57,612 bases of DNA from Eubacterium sp. (GTDB lineage: Bacteria > Bacillota > Clostridia > Lachnospirales > Lachnospiraceae): the NCBI GenBank assembly GCA_017477505.1, contig JAFUVQ010000056.1:1-57612 (forward strand), read 5' to 3'. Below are positions 7,419 through 15,804 of this stretch, piece by piece. The first letter of the stretch is position 1. Every line of letters starts with the position of its first letter. Below the pieces are notes generated by a model, which worked only from the letters and a program-made list of their open reading frames with translations, made no database searches and was not told where the DNA came from. Position numbers and translations under genes: made by a program.

Positions 7419-8435
7419 GTGAAGATTTTGGTTACAGGTGGTGCCGGTTACATTGGAAGTCATACATGTGTTGAGCTTCTTGATGCCGGATATGAAGTTG
7501 TTATTTTAGACAACCTCTATAATTCAAGCAAGAAGGCTGTTGACAGGATAGAAGAGATTACCGGCAAGAAGGTAACATTTTACGAAAATGATATGCTTGA
7601 TAAGGAAGCACTTGAGAAGATATTTAGTGTCGAGAATATCGACGCGGTCATTCATTTTGCAGGACTTAAGGCTGTTGGTGAATCAGTTGCTAAGCCTTTA
7701 GAGTATTATAAGAATAATATAACCGGAACTTTGACTTTGGTTGAAGTTATGAGAGAACATAATTGTAAGAATATTATATTCTCATCTTCTGCAACTGTTT
7801 ATGGTGATCCGGCATTTATACCTATTACCGAGGAGTGCCCTAAGGGAACACCTACTAATCCATACGGATGGACTAAGAGTATGCTTGAGCAGATACTCAC
7901 AGATATTCATACATCTGATAATGAGTGGAATGTTATATTGCTTAGATACTTTAATCCTATCGGAGCCCATAAGAGCGGAATGATAGGAGAGGATCCTAAG
8001 GGAATTCCTAACAACCTGCTTCCATATGTTGCTCAGGTGGCGATAGGTAAGCTCGAATGTGTTGGAGTATTTGGCGATGATTACGATACTCCGGACGGAA
8101 CGGGAGTAAGAGATTACATCCATGTGGTTGATCTTGCGCTTGGTCATGTTAAAGCGCTTGATAAGATTAAGGAGAATCCCGGAGTTAAAGTCTACAATCT
8201 CGGAACCGGCAACGGATACAGCGTGCTCGATGTTATTAAGGCATTTTCTAAGGCGTGCGGACATGATGTTCCATATCAGATTAAGCCTAGAAGACCCGGC
8301 GATATAGCGACCTGCTATTCGGACGCATCCTTGGCTAAGAAGGAGCTTAATTGGGAAGCTAAGTTCGGAATAGAAGAGATGTGTGCCGATTCATGGAACT
8401 GGCAGAGCAAGAATCCTAACGGATATAACGAGTGA
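7419..8435 (+). CDS. galE: UDP-glucose 4-epimerase
   Basis: The 338-residue enzyme interconverts UDP-galactose and UDP-glucose (Leloir pathway). It has the NAD-binding TGGAGYIGSHT at residues 6-16, SSSATVYG, the catalytic YxxxK as PYGWTK, and the family pattern LLRYFNPIGAH. Length is standard. The start is GTG, with a perfect AAGGAGG 9 nt upstream. Downstream of the galactanase and the sugar-responsive cyclase it would process the released galactose. A hairpin terminator follows. Confidence 0.93.
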   Translation: MKILVTGGAGYIGSHTCVELLDAGYEVVILDNLYNSSKKAVDRIEEITGKKVTFYENDMLDKEALEKIFSVENIDAVIHFAGLKAVGESVAKPLEYYKNNITGTLTLVEVMREHNCKNIIFSSSATVYGDPAFIPITEECPKGTPTNPYGWTKSMLEQILTDIHTSDNEWNVILLRYFNPIGAHKSGMIGEDPKGIPNNLLPYVAQVAIGKLECVGVFGDDYDTPDGTGVRDYIHVVDLALGHVKALDKIKENPGVKVYNLGTGNGYSVLDVIKAFSKACGHDVPYQIKPRRPGDIATCYSDASLAKKELNWEAKFGIEEMCADSWNWQSKNPNGYNE

Positions 8436-8448
8436 TACTGATAATAAA

Positions 8449-8478
8449 GCCCGGAAGCATTGCTTCCGGGCTATTATT
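8449..8478 (+). terminator. Terminator after galE
   Basis: GCCCGGAAGC (8449-8458) pairs perfectly with GCTTCCGGGC (8462-8471) around a 3-nt loop and is followed by TATTATT. The first group II intron begins only 12 nt further on. Confidence 0.75.
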
Positions 8479-8930
8479 AGTAGTGCGCCTAGCGGCGCAC
8501 GTTTCTAACGGGTTAAAGTCCCGAATCCGCCCGGTAGTGGGAAGGATATAGCCGAAGGCAAGGGTGTCCATCGTGAGGTGGAATCTGAAGGAAGCCGGAT
8601 GTGAGGAACATACTAACTCACGGGCAAATCTCTGGTCTGACGAACAGAAATCTCATATGAGGTCATGCATGAGGGTAAGGCTGCTGCACAAGTCGAAACC
8701 CCATAACTACACGGAATCATGCATGATAAATGAGGCAGATGGATGGAGAGGAAGAAACGTGTGGTACCTAGGGAGGTCTGTGCGAAATGCTCTGAAAGGA
8801 GTAACCACTGTACAAGGAAACGAGACGGTGCTGAACGCACAGAAGTCAGCAGAGGTCATAGTAGCCGAGAGGCGAAGGACCGAATCAGTAGGAGTCTTAA
8901 GTATGACCGAGAAAGGAGGAATGACCATTT

Positions 8931-10325
8931 ATGGCAGAAAACATTGAAAACAATGGCTGTTCGCAAAGAGATAGTGCGGAACATGAAGGGTATGCGAAAG
9001 CGCGTAGGTCATTCAATCGGATATGGAAAGAAAGAGACAGTGCACAGCCGAAACTTTTGGAAGCGATACTGTATAAAGATAATTTCAACAGAGCGTATAA
9101 GAGAGTTAAGGCCAACAAGGGAGCACCAGGAATAGATGGTATGACCATCGAAGAGGCGCTTTCTTATCTTAAGGAACATCAGCAGGAGCTAACTGACCGC
9201 ATATATCGGGGTAAGTATACTCCATCGCCAGTTAGGCGAGTTGAGATTCCAAAACCAGATGGTGGTGTGCGAAAGCTTGGCATACCAACAGTGATAGACC
9301 GCATACTTCAACAGGCAATAGCGCAACAACTTATGCCAATCTATGAACCGCTATTTGCGGATGGTAGCTACGGCTACCGCCCTAATAGAAGTGCGAAAGA
9401 TGCAATACTAAAGGTGAAAGAATACGCGGAACAAGGCTACACATTCGCTGTAGTGCTTGACTTATCTAAGTATTTCGATACCTTAAACCACGAAATCCTT
9501 ATAAATCTTCTTCGGAAGAATGTAAAGGATGAACGGGTGGTACAACTCATAAAGCGCTATCTGAAAAGTGGAGTAATGGAAAATGGGGTAGTCATCGACA
9601 CGGAGGAAGGCTCGCCACAAGGTGGTAATCTATCACCACTACTTGCGAATATCTACCTCAACGAGTTTGACCAAGAGTTCCTAAAGAGAGGAGTCCCGTG
9701 TGTCAGATACGCGGATGACATTGTGCTTCTTGCTAAAAGCAAAAGAGCATCTGAAAGGCTTTTGGAAAGCAGTACGAGGTATCTCGAAGGAAAGCTAAGA
9801 CTTACCGTTAATAAAGAGAAGAGTCGTACTGTAAGTGTATTTGCAATCCGAAATTTTAAGTTCCTTGGCTTTGCGTTGGGAAGGAACGGAAGTGGCATAT
9901 ATGTCCGAGTTCACCCGAAGTCATGGAAGAAGTTTAAGTCCAAGCTGAAAGACTTATCTTCCCGTAAGTCTGTACAGTCCATTAAGCCAAGCCTTGAGAA
10001 AATCAAGGTGTACGCAAGAGGATGGCTTAACTATTATGGGATTGCCAGCATGAAGAACAACATAGATGACATCAACGGTTGGCTCTATCACAGAATACGC
10101 ATGTGCATTTGGAAACAGTGGAAACTTCCTAAGACAAAGAAGCGAAATCTTATTAGACTGGGGATACCTGAATACTATGCACATATCGCAGCTAATAGCC
10201 GTAGAGGACACTGGTTCTGCTCAAACCTAACAACGGTAAAGCGAGCTATGTCAAAAGAAAGACTGATAAACAGTGGTTTTTACGATTTAGCCACAGCCTA
10301 TCAGTCTGTGCATGTCAACTATTGA
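8931..10325 (+). CDS. ltrA: Group II intron reverse transcriptase/maturase (LtrA-like)
   Basis: The 464-residue protein has the RT core: KVKANKGAPGIDGM, VRRVEIPKPDGGVRKLGIPT, DGSYGYRPNRSAKDAI, LDLSKYFDTLNHEIL, SPQGGNLSPLLANIYL and the catalytic YADD box (RYADDIVLL). A maturase (GIIM) domain follows with KVYARGWLNYYG, ending in RRGHW. It promotes splicing of its host intron and copies the intron RNA into DNA target sites. No C-terminal HNH endonuclease is visible. AAAGGAGG precedes the ATG by 11 nt. It is encoded inside the intron RNA, as usual. Confidence 0.93.
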   Translation: MAENIENNGCSQRDSAEHEGYAKARRSFNRIWKERDSAQPKLLEAILYKDNFNRAYKRVKANKGAPGIDGMTIEEALSYLKEHQQELTDRIYRGKYTPSPVRRVEIPKPDGGVRKLGIPTVIDRILQQAIAQQLMPIYEPLFADGSYGYRPNRSAKDAILKVKEYAEQGYTFAVVLDLSKYFDTLNHEILINLLRKNVKDERVVQLIKRYLKSGVMENGVVIDTEEGSPQGGNLSPLLANIYLNEFDQEFLKRGVPCVRYADDIVLLAKSKRASERLLESSTRYLEGKLRLTVNKEKSRTVSVFAIRNFKFLGFALGRNGSGIYVRVHPKSWKKFKSKLKDLSSRKSVQSIKPSLEKIKVYARGWLNYYGIASMKNNIDDINGWLYHRIRMCIWKQWKLPKTKKRNLIRLGIPEYYAHIAANSRRGHWFCSNLTTVKRAMSKERLINSGFYDLATAYQSVHVNY

Positions 10326-10326
10326 A

Positions 10327-10396
10327 AGCGCCGTATACCGAACGGTACGTACGGTGCTGTGAGAGGACGGCGGCTAGTCACCGCCTCCTACTCGAT
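10327..10396 (+). ncRNA. Group II intron domains V and VI
   Basis: Bases 10327-10358 fold as domain V: AGCGCCGTAT pairs with GTACGGTGCT, with the conserved AGC triad at the start. Domain VI (about 10362-10396) has a GGCGG/CCGCC stem and an unpaired A at 10390 as likely branch point. These are the ribozyme's catalytic core and lariat site. Confidence 0.75.
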
Positions 10397-10397
10397 T

Positions 10398-11390
10398 GAC
10401 GGGCATGCCGTCAGTCTGTGGTGAAAGTCCACAAGGGCGTAGTTGCCGACGAACCCTATAGCGACTCCCAAGGTTTATACTGCGAGGTGTGGGCGCGAAG
10501 AAGGGATAGCGAAATCGTAGCCTGACGAACAGAAACCTGATATTAAGGCGCTTGCGGTGGATAAGCTGGCTAGTGGCAGTGAAGTCCTAAAGGCAACCGT
10601 AACCCGTAGAAGTAAATCAGGCAGGTAGACGAGGAAAGACTGGCAGGCTTATCCCGCGAGGTCTCACAGGCGGTTCCATTAGCCGTAGTAACAACGAACT
10701 GTGAGAAGTCAGCAGAGGCCGTAGTAGGCATGGCTCTGAAATGGGCTTTGCCAAAGGGCTGAACAATGTAACCGTGTAATCAAATGTATGCTCCATGGAA
10801 TACCTGACAGCGAAAAGGGCGAAACGTAAATGAGCAGATACCGCACAACTTAGGGCGAATCCATGGAAACGGAAAGGAGAGAACACACAAAGCAATGTCA
10901 GAACTGTTGGAAAAGATACTGTCCAAAGGCAACATGAACTCCGCCTATAAAAGAGTCTGTGCCAATAAAGGAGCAGGCGGAGTAGACGACGTGACAGTTG
11001 AACAACTCGGAGATTACATCAGAGAAAACTGGAACGGTATCAGGGAACAAATCAGGCACAGAGAGTACAAGCCCCAGCCAGTCAGGAGGGTAGAAATACC
11101 AAAACCACACGGCGGAGTGAGAAAACTCGGAATCCCGACCGTAATGGACAGGGTAATTCAGCAGGGCATCGTGCAAGTGATAAGCCCAATGTGTGAGCCG
11201 CTGTTTTCGGAATGGAGCTACGGTTTCAGACCAAACAGAAGCTGCGAAATGGCAATCAGACAACTACTGATATATCTGAATGAGGGCTATGAGTGGATAG
11301 TGGATATCGACTTAGAGAAATTCTTCGATAACGTACCGCAGGACAGGCTGATGAGCCTTGATCACGACATCATCAATGATGGCGATATGG
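10398..11390 (+). mobile_element. Second group II intron, truncated at both ends
   Basis: Starting right after the first intron, the sequence has typical group II intron domain I-IV features (a GACGG/CCGTC hairpin at 10398-10412, GTGGTGAAAGTCCAC, CTGACGAACAGAAACC) and an RT gene. No GTGCG 5' end is found, and the RT gene breaks off near 11390 with no domain V or VI. It is an inactive relic, different in sequence from the first intron. Confidence 0.65.
10895..11390 (+). pseudogene. Truncated group II intron reverse transcriptase
   Basis: The frame encodes the RT N-terminus: YKRVCANKGAGGVDDV, VRRVEIPKPHGGVRKLGIPT, WSYGFRPNRSCEMAI, IDLEKFFDNVPQDRLMSL and DHDIINDGDME. Intact relatives continue through the YADD active site and maturase domain. 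Here the similarity stops after about 165 residues, near 11390, and the frame runs on as unrelated sequence until 11467. The next part on the DNA is an integrase C-terminus in another frame, so a deletion fused the two genes. Confidence 0.75.
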
Positions 11391-11730
11391 AAATATCGCA
11401 CATGCACTTCATTGGGAGCATTACTTCAAACATATTTTGGAAAAGTATAATTCCATTTATAAAGTAGAGCTTCCGACCATTACACCGCACGTTTGCAGGC
11501 ACACATATTGCACTAAAATGGCAAAAAAAAGAGTATCTCCCAAGGCATTACAGTATCTGATGGGACACGCTGAAATTGGCATAACTCTTGATGTTTACAC
11601 GACTTTGACAGATATAGATGTCGAAGAAGAATTGAGAGAAATAGAAGCCAGAGATGTGGGTGTAGAAACAGGTGATGATTATAAGTCCGATATCATAAAA
11701 TTTGACGATAGGAGACAAAAAGTTGACTAA
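11391..11730 (+). pseudogene. C-terminal remnant of a tyrosine recombinase (integrase)
   Basis: From about 11391 the frame reads IAHALHWEHYFKHILEKYN and then TPHVCRHTYCTKMA, LQYLMGHAEIGITLDVYT and an acidic tail, ending in TAA-type stop at 11730. The HxxR, H and final Tyr nucleophile of the catalytic domain are present, but the N-terminal arm- and core-binding domains and the first catalytic Arg are missing. A stop codon precedes it in this frame. It is the remains of the integrase that probably inserted the island into the phosphatase gene 280 bp downstream. Confidence 0.8.
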
Positions 11731-11796
11731 TATAAACAATATTACTACACAGATTTTAATATCAGATAAAGGGTAAAAAAATATGCTTTTTTATGG

Positions 11797-11802
11797 TATA
11801 AT
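11797..11802 (+). promoter_or_regulatory. Extended -10 promoter ahead of the LMW-PTP remnant
   Basis: TGGTATAAT gives a perfect TATAAT (11797-11802) with an upstream TG. No good -35 is seen at 17 bp. It lies 60 bp before the ATG at 11862 and probably was the original promoter of the phosphatase gene. It may still drive the intact copy at 12018. Confidence 0.5.
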
Positions 11803-11861
11803 ATGCCACGTTAGAGGTTTTGGAAACCCTGTAAACACAAGGAAAATGAGGAAAACAAGGG

Positions 11862-11903
11862 ATGATAAAGATACTGTTCGTATGCCACGGCATTATACTA
11901 TAA
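11862..11903 (+). pseudogene. Second duplicated 5' end of the LMW-PTP gene
   Basis: Fourteen codons read MIKILFVCHGII and end in TAA (11901-11903). The CHG following the strand is the sequence usual for this phosphatase family, whereas the intact copy has CWG. It is therefore perhaps the ancestral 5' end, displaced when an element supplied a new first exon-like segment at 12018. Confidence 0.65.
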
Positions 11904-11953
11904 AGAGCCTTATTTTCCTTATATATCAAGGGCTTGTTCAGAGCAAAACATGG

Positions 11954-11973
11954 TTCTGAACCCATTCTGAACC
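11954..11973. repeat. Paired TTCTGAACC repeats, 11 bp apart
   Basis: TTCTGAACC occurs at 11954-11962 and 11965-11973, exactly one helical turn apart, between the phosphatase remnant and the intact gene. An inverse partial copy (GTTCAGA) is at 11936-11942. The spacing matches the TTTATACC pairs at 4159 and 4329, so these may be arm-binding sites of another integrase. Confidence 0.45.
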
Positions 11974-12017
11974 TTTTAAAATTATCAAGATTCATTTGGA
12001 AAAGGAAAATGTCGAGA

Positions 12018-12518
12018 ATGATTAGGATATTATTCGTTTGCTGGGGCAATATTTGTCGATCACCGATTTGTGAGTTTATCCTTAAAGATATGGTAAAAAA
12101 GAGAGGCCTGGAACAGCAGTTTCATATCGAGTCGCGTGCGACTCATACAGATGAAATCTGGAATGGGCAGGGTAATCCGGTTTATCCTCCGGCGAGGGAG
12201 AAGCTGGCGGAGCATGGGATTTCCTGCAAAGGAAAGAGGGCCATACTTCTGAAAAAGTCGGACTATGATTCTTTTGACTATATAATCGGGATGGATGAGC
12301 TGAATCTAAGGTGGATTCCAAAGATTCTGGGTAAGTCCGCCGGAAATACTCCTGAGGAGAGGAAGGGTGAAAAAATTTCACTTCTGATGGATTACACCGA
12401 CAGACCGAGGATGGTAGCCGATCCGTGGTATACGAGGGATTTCGAGTCTACCTACGTGGATGCAGTCGAAGGTTGTGAGGGATTCCTGAAGTATCTGCGT
12501 GAATCGGGAGTTATTTGA
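12018..12518 (+). CDS. Low-molecular-weight protein tyrosine phosphatase
   Basis: The 166-residue enzyme has the N-terminal active-site loop CWGNICR (Cys8 to Arg14, CX5R) and the late general-acid motif DPWYTRDF, both needed for phosphotyrosine hydrolysis. Length is standard. AAAGGA at 12001-12006 fits the ATG at 12018 (11 nt); an in-frame ATG at 12009 is only 2 nt away from it. The usual family motif is CxGN with His at x; Trp here is a variation. Its first codons overlap the 19-bp repeat shared with 4248-4266, so the gene end was rebuilt by an integration event but stays in frame. It lies 69 nt upstream of hflX. Confidence 0.9.
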   Translation: MIRILFVCWGNICRSPICEFILKDMVKKRGLEQQFHIESRATHTDEIWNGQGNPVYPPAREKLAEHGISCKGKRAILLKKSDYDSFDYIIGMDELNLRWIPKILGKSAGNTPEERKGEKISLLMDYTDRPRMVADPWYTRDFESTYVDAVEGCEGFLKYLRESGVI

Positions 12519-12587
12519 ATATTCGATGTATGAATCGGTTAGCTTTATAATTCCGGATAGTAATATTTTGAAAATGCAGGAAATAAT

Positions 12588-13937
12588 ATGTACGAGAATA
12601 AAGAAGAAATTGAATATGTCATACTCGTGGCGGTAGAGACGGATGATCTGGCAGGGACAGGCAACAGGCTTAATGCAGTGGAGGTTTCTCTGGATGAGCT
12701 GGAGGAACTTGCGGAAACTGCGGGTGCGGTTGTAGTAGGAAGGATGGTTCAGAAACTGCCTCATTTTAATTCGTCAACCTATATCGGCAGCGGCAAGATT
12801 GAAGAACTGGCAGAGCTGATAGCCTCTACCGGAGCTACGGGAATTATAACAGATGATGAGCTTAGTCCGGCGCAGATGAATAATCTTGCGGAGATTCTGA
12901 ATATCAAGGTTATGGACAGAACCATGGTTATTCTGGATATTTTTGCTGCGCATGCAAGAACTGCCGAGGGTAAACTTCAGGTTGAGCTGGCACAGCTGCA
13001 GTACAGACTTTCACGTCTTACCGGTAAAGGTATTTCTATGTCCAGACTTGGCGGCGGCATAGGAACCAGAGGACCGGGCGAGAAGAAGCTTGAACAGGAC
13101 AGGCGTGTGATAAGAAGCCGTGTGGCACAGCTTCGACGTGAACTGGAGGATGTGGTGACCCACAGAGAGTTGACCAGAAAAGGCCGGGAGGCAGGGGACT
13201 TACCTGTTTTCGCAATTGTTGGTTATACAAATGTAGGTAAATCCACTCTGCTTAATACTCTCACCGGAGCGGATATACTTGCTGAGGATAAACTCTTTGC
13301 AACACTGGATACTACGACAAGATTATATGAATACAGTCATGGTAATGGAAATACGGTTGCCGGCCGAATAACCGATATCATTGATAAAACCATCGAAGCC
13401 GCTGCCGGCGGGGGAAAACAGAGGGTTCTCCTCACTGACACCGTAGGTTTTATCAGAAAGCTGCCGCATAATCTCATAGATGCTTTCCGAAGCACACTTG
13501 AGGAGACCTGTCACGCTGATTATATCATTCATGTTGTTGATGCGTCAGGGGCTGACTGGTCGGGCGATATGAAGGTTGTGTATGAAACCCTTGATATGCT
13601 TGGCATTGAGGGCAAGAAGGTTATAACACTTTTCAACAAGATCGATCTTCTGGAAAATGCGGATGACAGGATAGGACTCAGGGATCCGAGGGCGATGAAA
13701 ACGCTGCTCATTTCAGCAAAACAGGATATAGGGCTTGCGGAAATTGGTAACGCCATAGATGATCTGCTCCGTGAGGAGAGGGTATACGTCGAAAAACTGA
13801 TATCATACAAAGATATGTCTTTACTTGCGGAAATCAAGAAGCGGGGCGAACTGCTCGGTGAAGAGTATGCAGGTGAGGGTGTGAAGATTTCAGCCTATGT
13901 ACCGGCGGAGATAGCCGGCAGGCTTGACAAAATATAG
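12588..13937 (+). CDS. hflX: Ribosome-associated GTPase HflX
   Basis: The 449-residue protein has the HflX N-terminal domain (TYIGSGKIEELAEL, ITDDELSPAQMNNL, LDIFAAHARTAEGKLQVELAQLQY), a glycine-rich linker (RLGGGIGTRGPGEKKLE) and a G domain with GYTNVGKST (G1), DTVGFIRKLP (G3) and NKID (G4). HflX binds the 50S subunit and splits stalled or hibernating ribosomes. An insertion between G2 and G3 (residues about 248-280) is longer than usual. The response regulator follows 21 nt later. Confidence 0.95.
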   Translation: MYENKEEIEYVILVAVETDDLAGTGNRLNAVEVSLDELEELAETAGAVVVGRMVQKLPHFNSSTYIGSGKIEELAELIASTGATGIITDDELSPAQMNNLAEILNIKVMDRTMVILDIFAAHARTAEGKLQVELAQLQYRLSRLTGKGISMSRLGGGIGTRGPGEKKLEQDRRVIRSRVAQLRRELEDVVTHRELTRKGREAGDLPVFAIVGYTNVGKSTLLNTLTGADILAEDKLFATLDTTTRLYEYSHGNGNTVAGRITDIIDKTIEAAAGGGKQRVLLTDTVGFIRKLPHNLIDAFRSTLEETCHADYIIHVVDASGADWSGDMKVVYETLDMLGIEGKKVITLFNKIDLLENADDRIGLRDPRAMKTLLISAKQDIGLAEIGNAIDDLLREERVYVEKLISYKDMSLLAEIKKRGELLGEEYAGEGVKISAYVPAEIAGRLDKI

Positions 13938-13958
13938 CAGACTGGCGGGAAGCTTAAA

Positions 13959-14639
13959 ATGTATAAAATATATATAGTTGAAGATGACAGTGGGATAGCC
14001 GACGGTATTGTGGGCTGTCTGTCAAACTGGGGAATGGAAGGTAGAAAAGTATCTGATTTCACGAAGGTTATGGATGAAATCAGAGAATATGAACCGCATC
14101 TCGTGATTCTGGATATTACCTTACCTTACATGGGAGGTTATCACTGGTGCCGTGAAATCCGTAAGGAAAGCTCGGTTCCGATCATTTTTATTTCATCAGC
14201 AACGGACAATATGAATATAATCATGGCTATGAATATGGGGGCTGATGATTTTATCGCGAAGCCTTTTGATCAGAGTGTTCTGATCGCTAAGGTTTCAGCT
14301 TTGCTCAGAAGGGCTTATGATTTTAATAAAAATGAGTCGTCGGAGCTGCACGTCGCAGGCGCAGTGCTGAACACCGACAATAATACGATTTCCTTCAATG
14401 GGTCAGTGGTGGATCTTGCCCGTAATGAGTACCGCATTCTGATTACACTGATTCAGAATAAGAATAAAGTGGTAAGCCGTGAGAAACTTATGGAAGCTTT
14501 GTGGGAGACCGATTCATTTGTGGATGAGAATACCCTCACGGTAAATGTGGGGAGGCTCAGAAAGACTTTGGAAGGAATTGGGCTTTCCGGTCTTATCAAG
14601 ACAAAGTTCGGCGTGGGATACATACTGGAGGATGAATAA
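13959..14639 (+). CDS. OmpR/PhoB-type response regulator (BceR-like)
   Basis: The 226-residue regulator has a receiver domain (VEDDSGIADGI; phospho-acceptor Asp in LVILDITLPYMGG; conserved Lys in IAKPFD) and a winged-helix output domain ending in LIKTKFGVGYILED. It abuts the kinase gene at 14640 and lies upstream of an FtsX-type ABC transporter, the layout of bacitracin/lantibiotic-sensing BceRS-AB modules. It probably activates the transporter genes; candidate 11-bp phased boxes are present at 15671. Confidence 0.9.
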   Translation: MYKIYIVEDDSGIADGIVGCLSNWGMEGRKVSDFTKVMDEIREYEPHLVILDITLPYMGGYHWCREIRKESSVPIIFISSATDNMNIIMAMNMGADDFIAKPFDQSVLIAKVSALLRRAYDFNKNESSELHVAGAVLNTDNNTISFNGSVVDLARNEYRILITLIQNKNKVVSREKLMEALWETDSFVDENTLTVNVGRLRKTLEGIGLSGLIKTKFGVGYILEDE

Positions 14640-15596
14640 ATGCTTCTTAAGTATCTGAAGTACAGATGGAAGGTGCTCAGTCTGATACTGCTTATTACAG
14701 CCGTCTTTTCTTCCTCATACCTGCTTTTTGACATGCCCGGGATAACGGTTTTATATCCGATGATACTGACGCTGGTCATCATTCTTATAGTCGGAATCAT
14801 TGATTTTTTGCTGACTGCAGCTAAGCATAAAAAACTTATGACGGAATCATTTCCTGAAGCTGATGATGTGATAGAAGAGGACTATCAGAGAATCATTGAC
14901 GGGCTGAGGGAAGAGGAAAAAGTGTCACGGGACAAAGTCATGGCAGACTATACTAATATGGTTGAGTACTATACGGTATGGGCACATCAGATCAAAACGC
15001 CCATAGCGTCAATGCGGCTTAATCTTCAGGGAGAGGATTCTGACCGGGCAAGGAAGCTGATTGGCGACCTTAACAGAATTGAAGCGTATGTGGAAATGGT
15101 TCTTACATTTCTCAGACTGGATTCTGACAGCACGGATTACCTGATCAAGGAATATGAGCTGGATGATATACTGAAGACGGCGATAAAAAGATTTAAGACG
15201 GATTTTATTTCGAAAAAGCTTTCATTGGATTACAGAGAGACCGGGTATACCGTACTGACTGATGAAAAATGGCTTTCATTTGTATTAGAACAGGTAATAT
15301 CAAATGCTGTGAAGTACACCGCAGGTGGCAGCATTAAGATATATATGGAAGCTCCCGGGATTCTCAGGATTGAGGACACGGGAATCGGTATTGCTGCAGA
15401 GGATATTCCGAGAATATTTGAAAATGGATATACAGGGTTTAACGGCCGTGAGGATAAGCGCGCCAGCGGAATAGGTCTGTATCTCTGTAAGAGGATATGT
15501 GATAATCTGGGACATGGTATAAAAGCAGAATCAAAACAGGGGGTAGGGACAACAATTATAATCGACCTTACAACCGGGAAACTGAGAGTGGAGTGA
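14640..15596 (+). CDS. Intramembrane-sensing histidine kinase (BceS-like)
   Basis: The 318-residue kinase has two N-terminal membrane helices with almost no external loop (residues about 10-60), so it cannot sense ligands alone and probably takes its signal from the transporter. The H-box is WAHQIKTPIASMRL, followed by N-, G1- and G2-boxes (VISNAVKYT, IEDTGIGI, ASGIGLYLCKRI). The start codon directly follows the stop of the regulator gene. Confidence 0.9.
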   Translation: MLLKYLKYRWKVLSLILLITAVFSSSYLLFDMPGITVLYPMILTLVIILIVGIIDFLLTAAKHKKLMTESFPEADDVIEEDYQRIIDGLREEEKVSRDKVMADYTNMVEYYTVWAHQIKTPIASMRLNLQGEDSDRARKLIGDLNRIEAYVEMVLTFLRLDSDSTDYLIKEYELDDILKTAIKRFKTDFISKKLSLDYRETGYTVLTDEKWLSFVLEQVISNAVKYTAGGSIKIYMEAPGILRIEDTGIGIAAEDIPRIFENGYTGFNGREDKRASGIGLYLCKRICDNLGHGIKAESKQGVGTTIIIDLTTGKLRVE

Positions 15597-15670
15597 TCCG
15601 GTAAGACTGACTATGCAGATGCTTCTTCAGGCCGGAAGGTAACGTACTGTACTAAAATCATCAGGTCAAA

Positions 15671-15698
15671 TGTGACACAAATGTAAGTATTATGTAAG
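15671..15698 (+). promoter_or_regulatory. Three TGT-A boxes phased at 11 bp (candidate regulator site)
   Basis: TGTGAC (15671), TGTAAG (15682) and TGTAAG (15693) start exactly 11 bp apart, on one face of the helix, between the kinase and ABC genes. OmpR-family regulators bind direct repeats with such spacing, so this is a candidate binding site for the regulator at 13959. The -35/-10 elements downstream are not clear. Confidence 0.4.
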
Positions 15699-15730
15699 CA
15701 GATTCAATGGAATGAGTCTGCTTTATTCTT
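15697..15730 (+). terminator. Terminator between kinase and ABC transporter genes
   Basis: AGCAGATTCA (15697-15706) pairs with TGAGTCTGCT (15713-15722), one G-U pair, loop ATGGAA, followed by TTATTCTTTAT. It ends the regulator/kinase transcript or attenuates read-through into the transporter genes. Confidence 0.6.
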
Positions 15731-15804
15731 TATATTTAATCTTGGAAACACCGATGTATATTTTTTAAAAGTGTTTATCTCAGTGAAGGAAAGGACGAGA
15801 TAAT

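Larger units (their letters stand above)
8483..10396 (+). mobile_element. Group II intron with reverse transcriptase gene
   Basis: The 5' end is a typical GTGCG (8483-8487), followed by GC-rich domain I segments. The intron-encoded protein lies at 8931-10325 and domains V and VI follow it. The likely 3' end is the AT at 10395-10396, six nt after the candidate branch-point A at 10390. The element has all expected parts and may be active. It sits immediately downstream of the galE terminator hairpin, which is the target preference known for class C (IIC) introns; the maturase lacks an HNH endonuclease, which fits. Class assignment is inference. The 3' neighbour is a second, truncated group II intron. 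Confidence 0.85.

Noticed and set aside
8564-9135. Overlapping small frames before the first reverse transcriptase
   Set aside because: They lie in structured group II intron RNA (domains I-IV) and show no protein-like features.
11437-11730. A functional small integrase-like gene starting at 11437
   Set aside because: Integrase similarity extends upstream of this start to about 11391, and the needed N-terminal domains and first catalytic Arg are absent, so it is a fragment.
12082-12764. Minus-strand frames opposite LMW-PTP and hflX
   Set aside because: Shadows of clearly coding plus-strand genes with no recognisable features.
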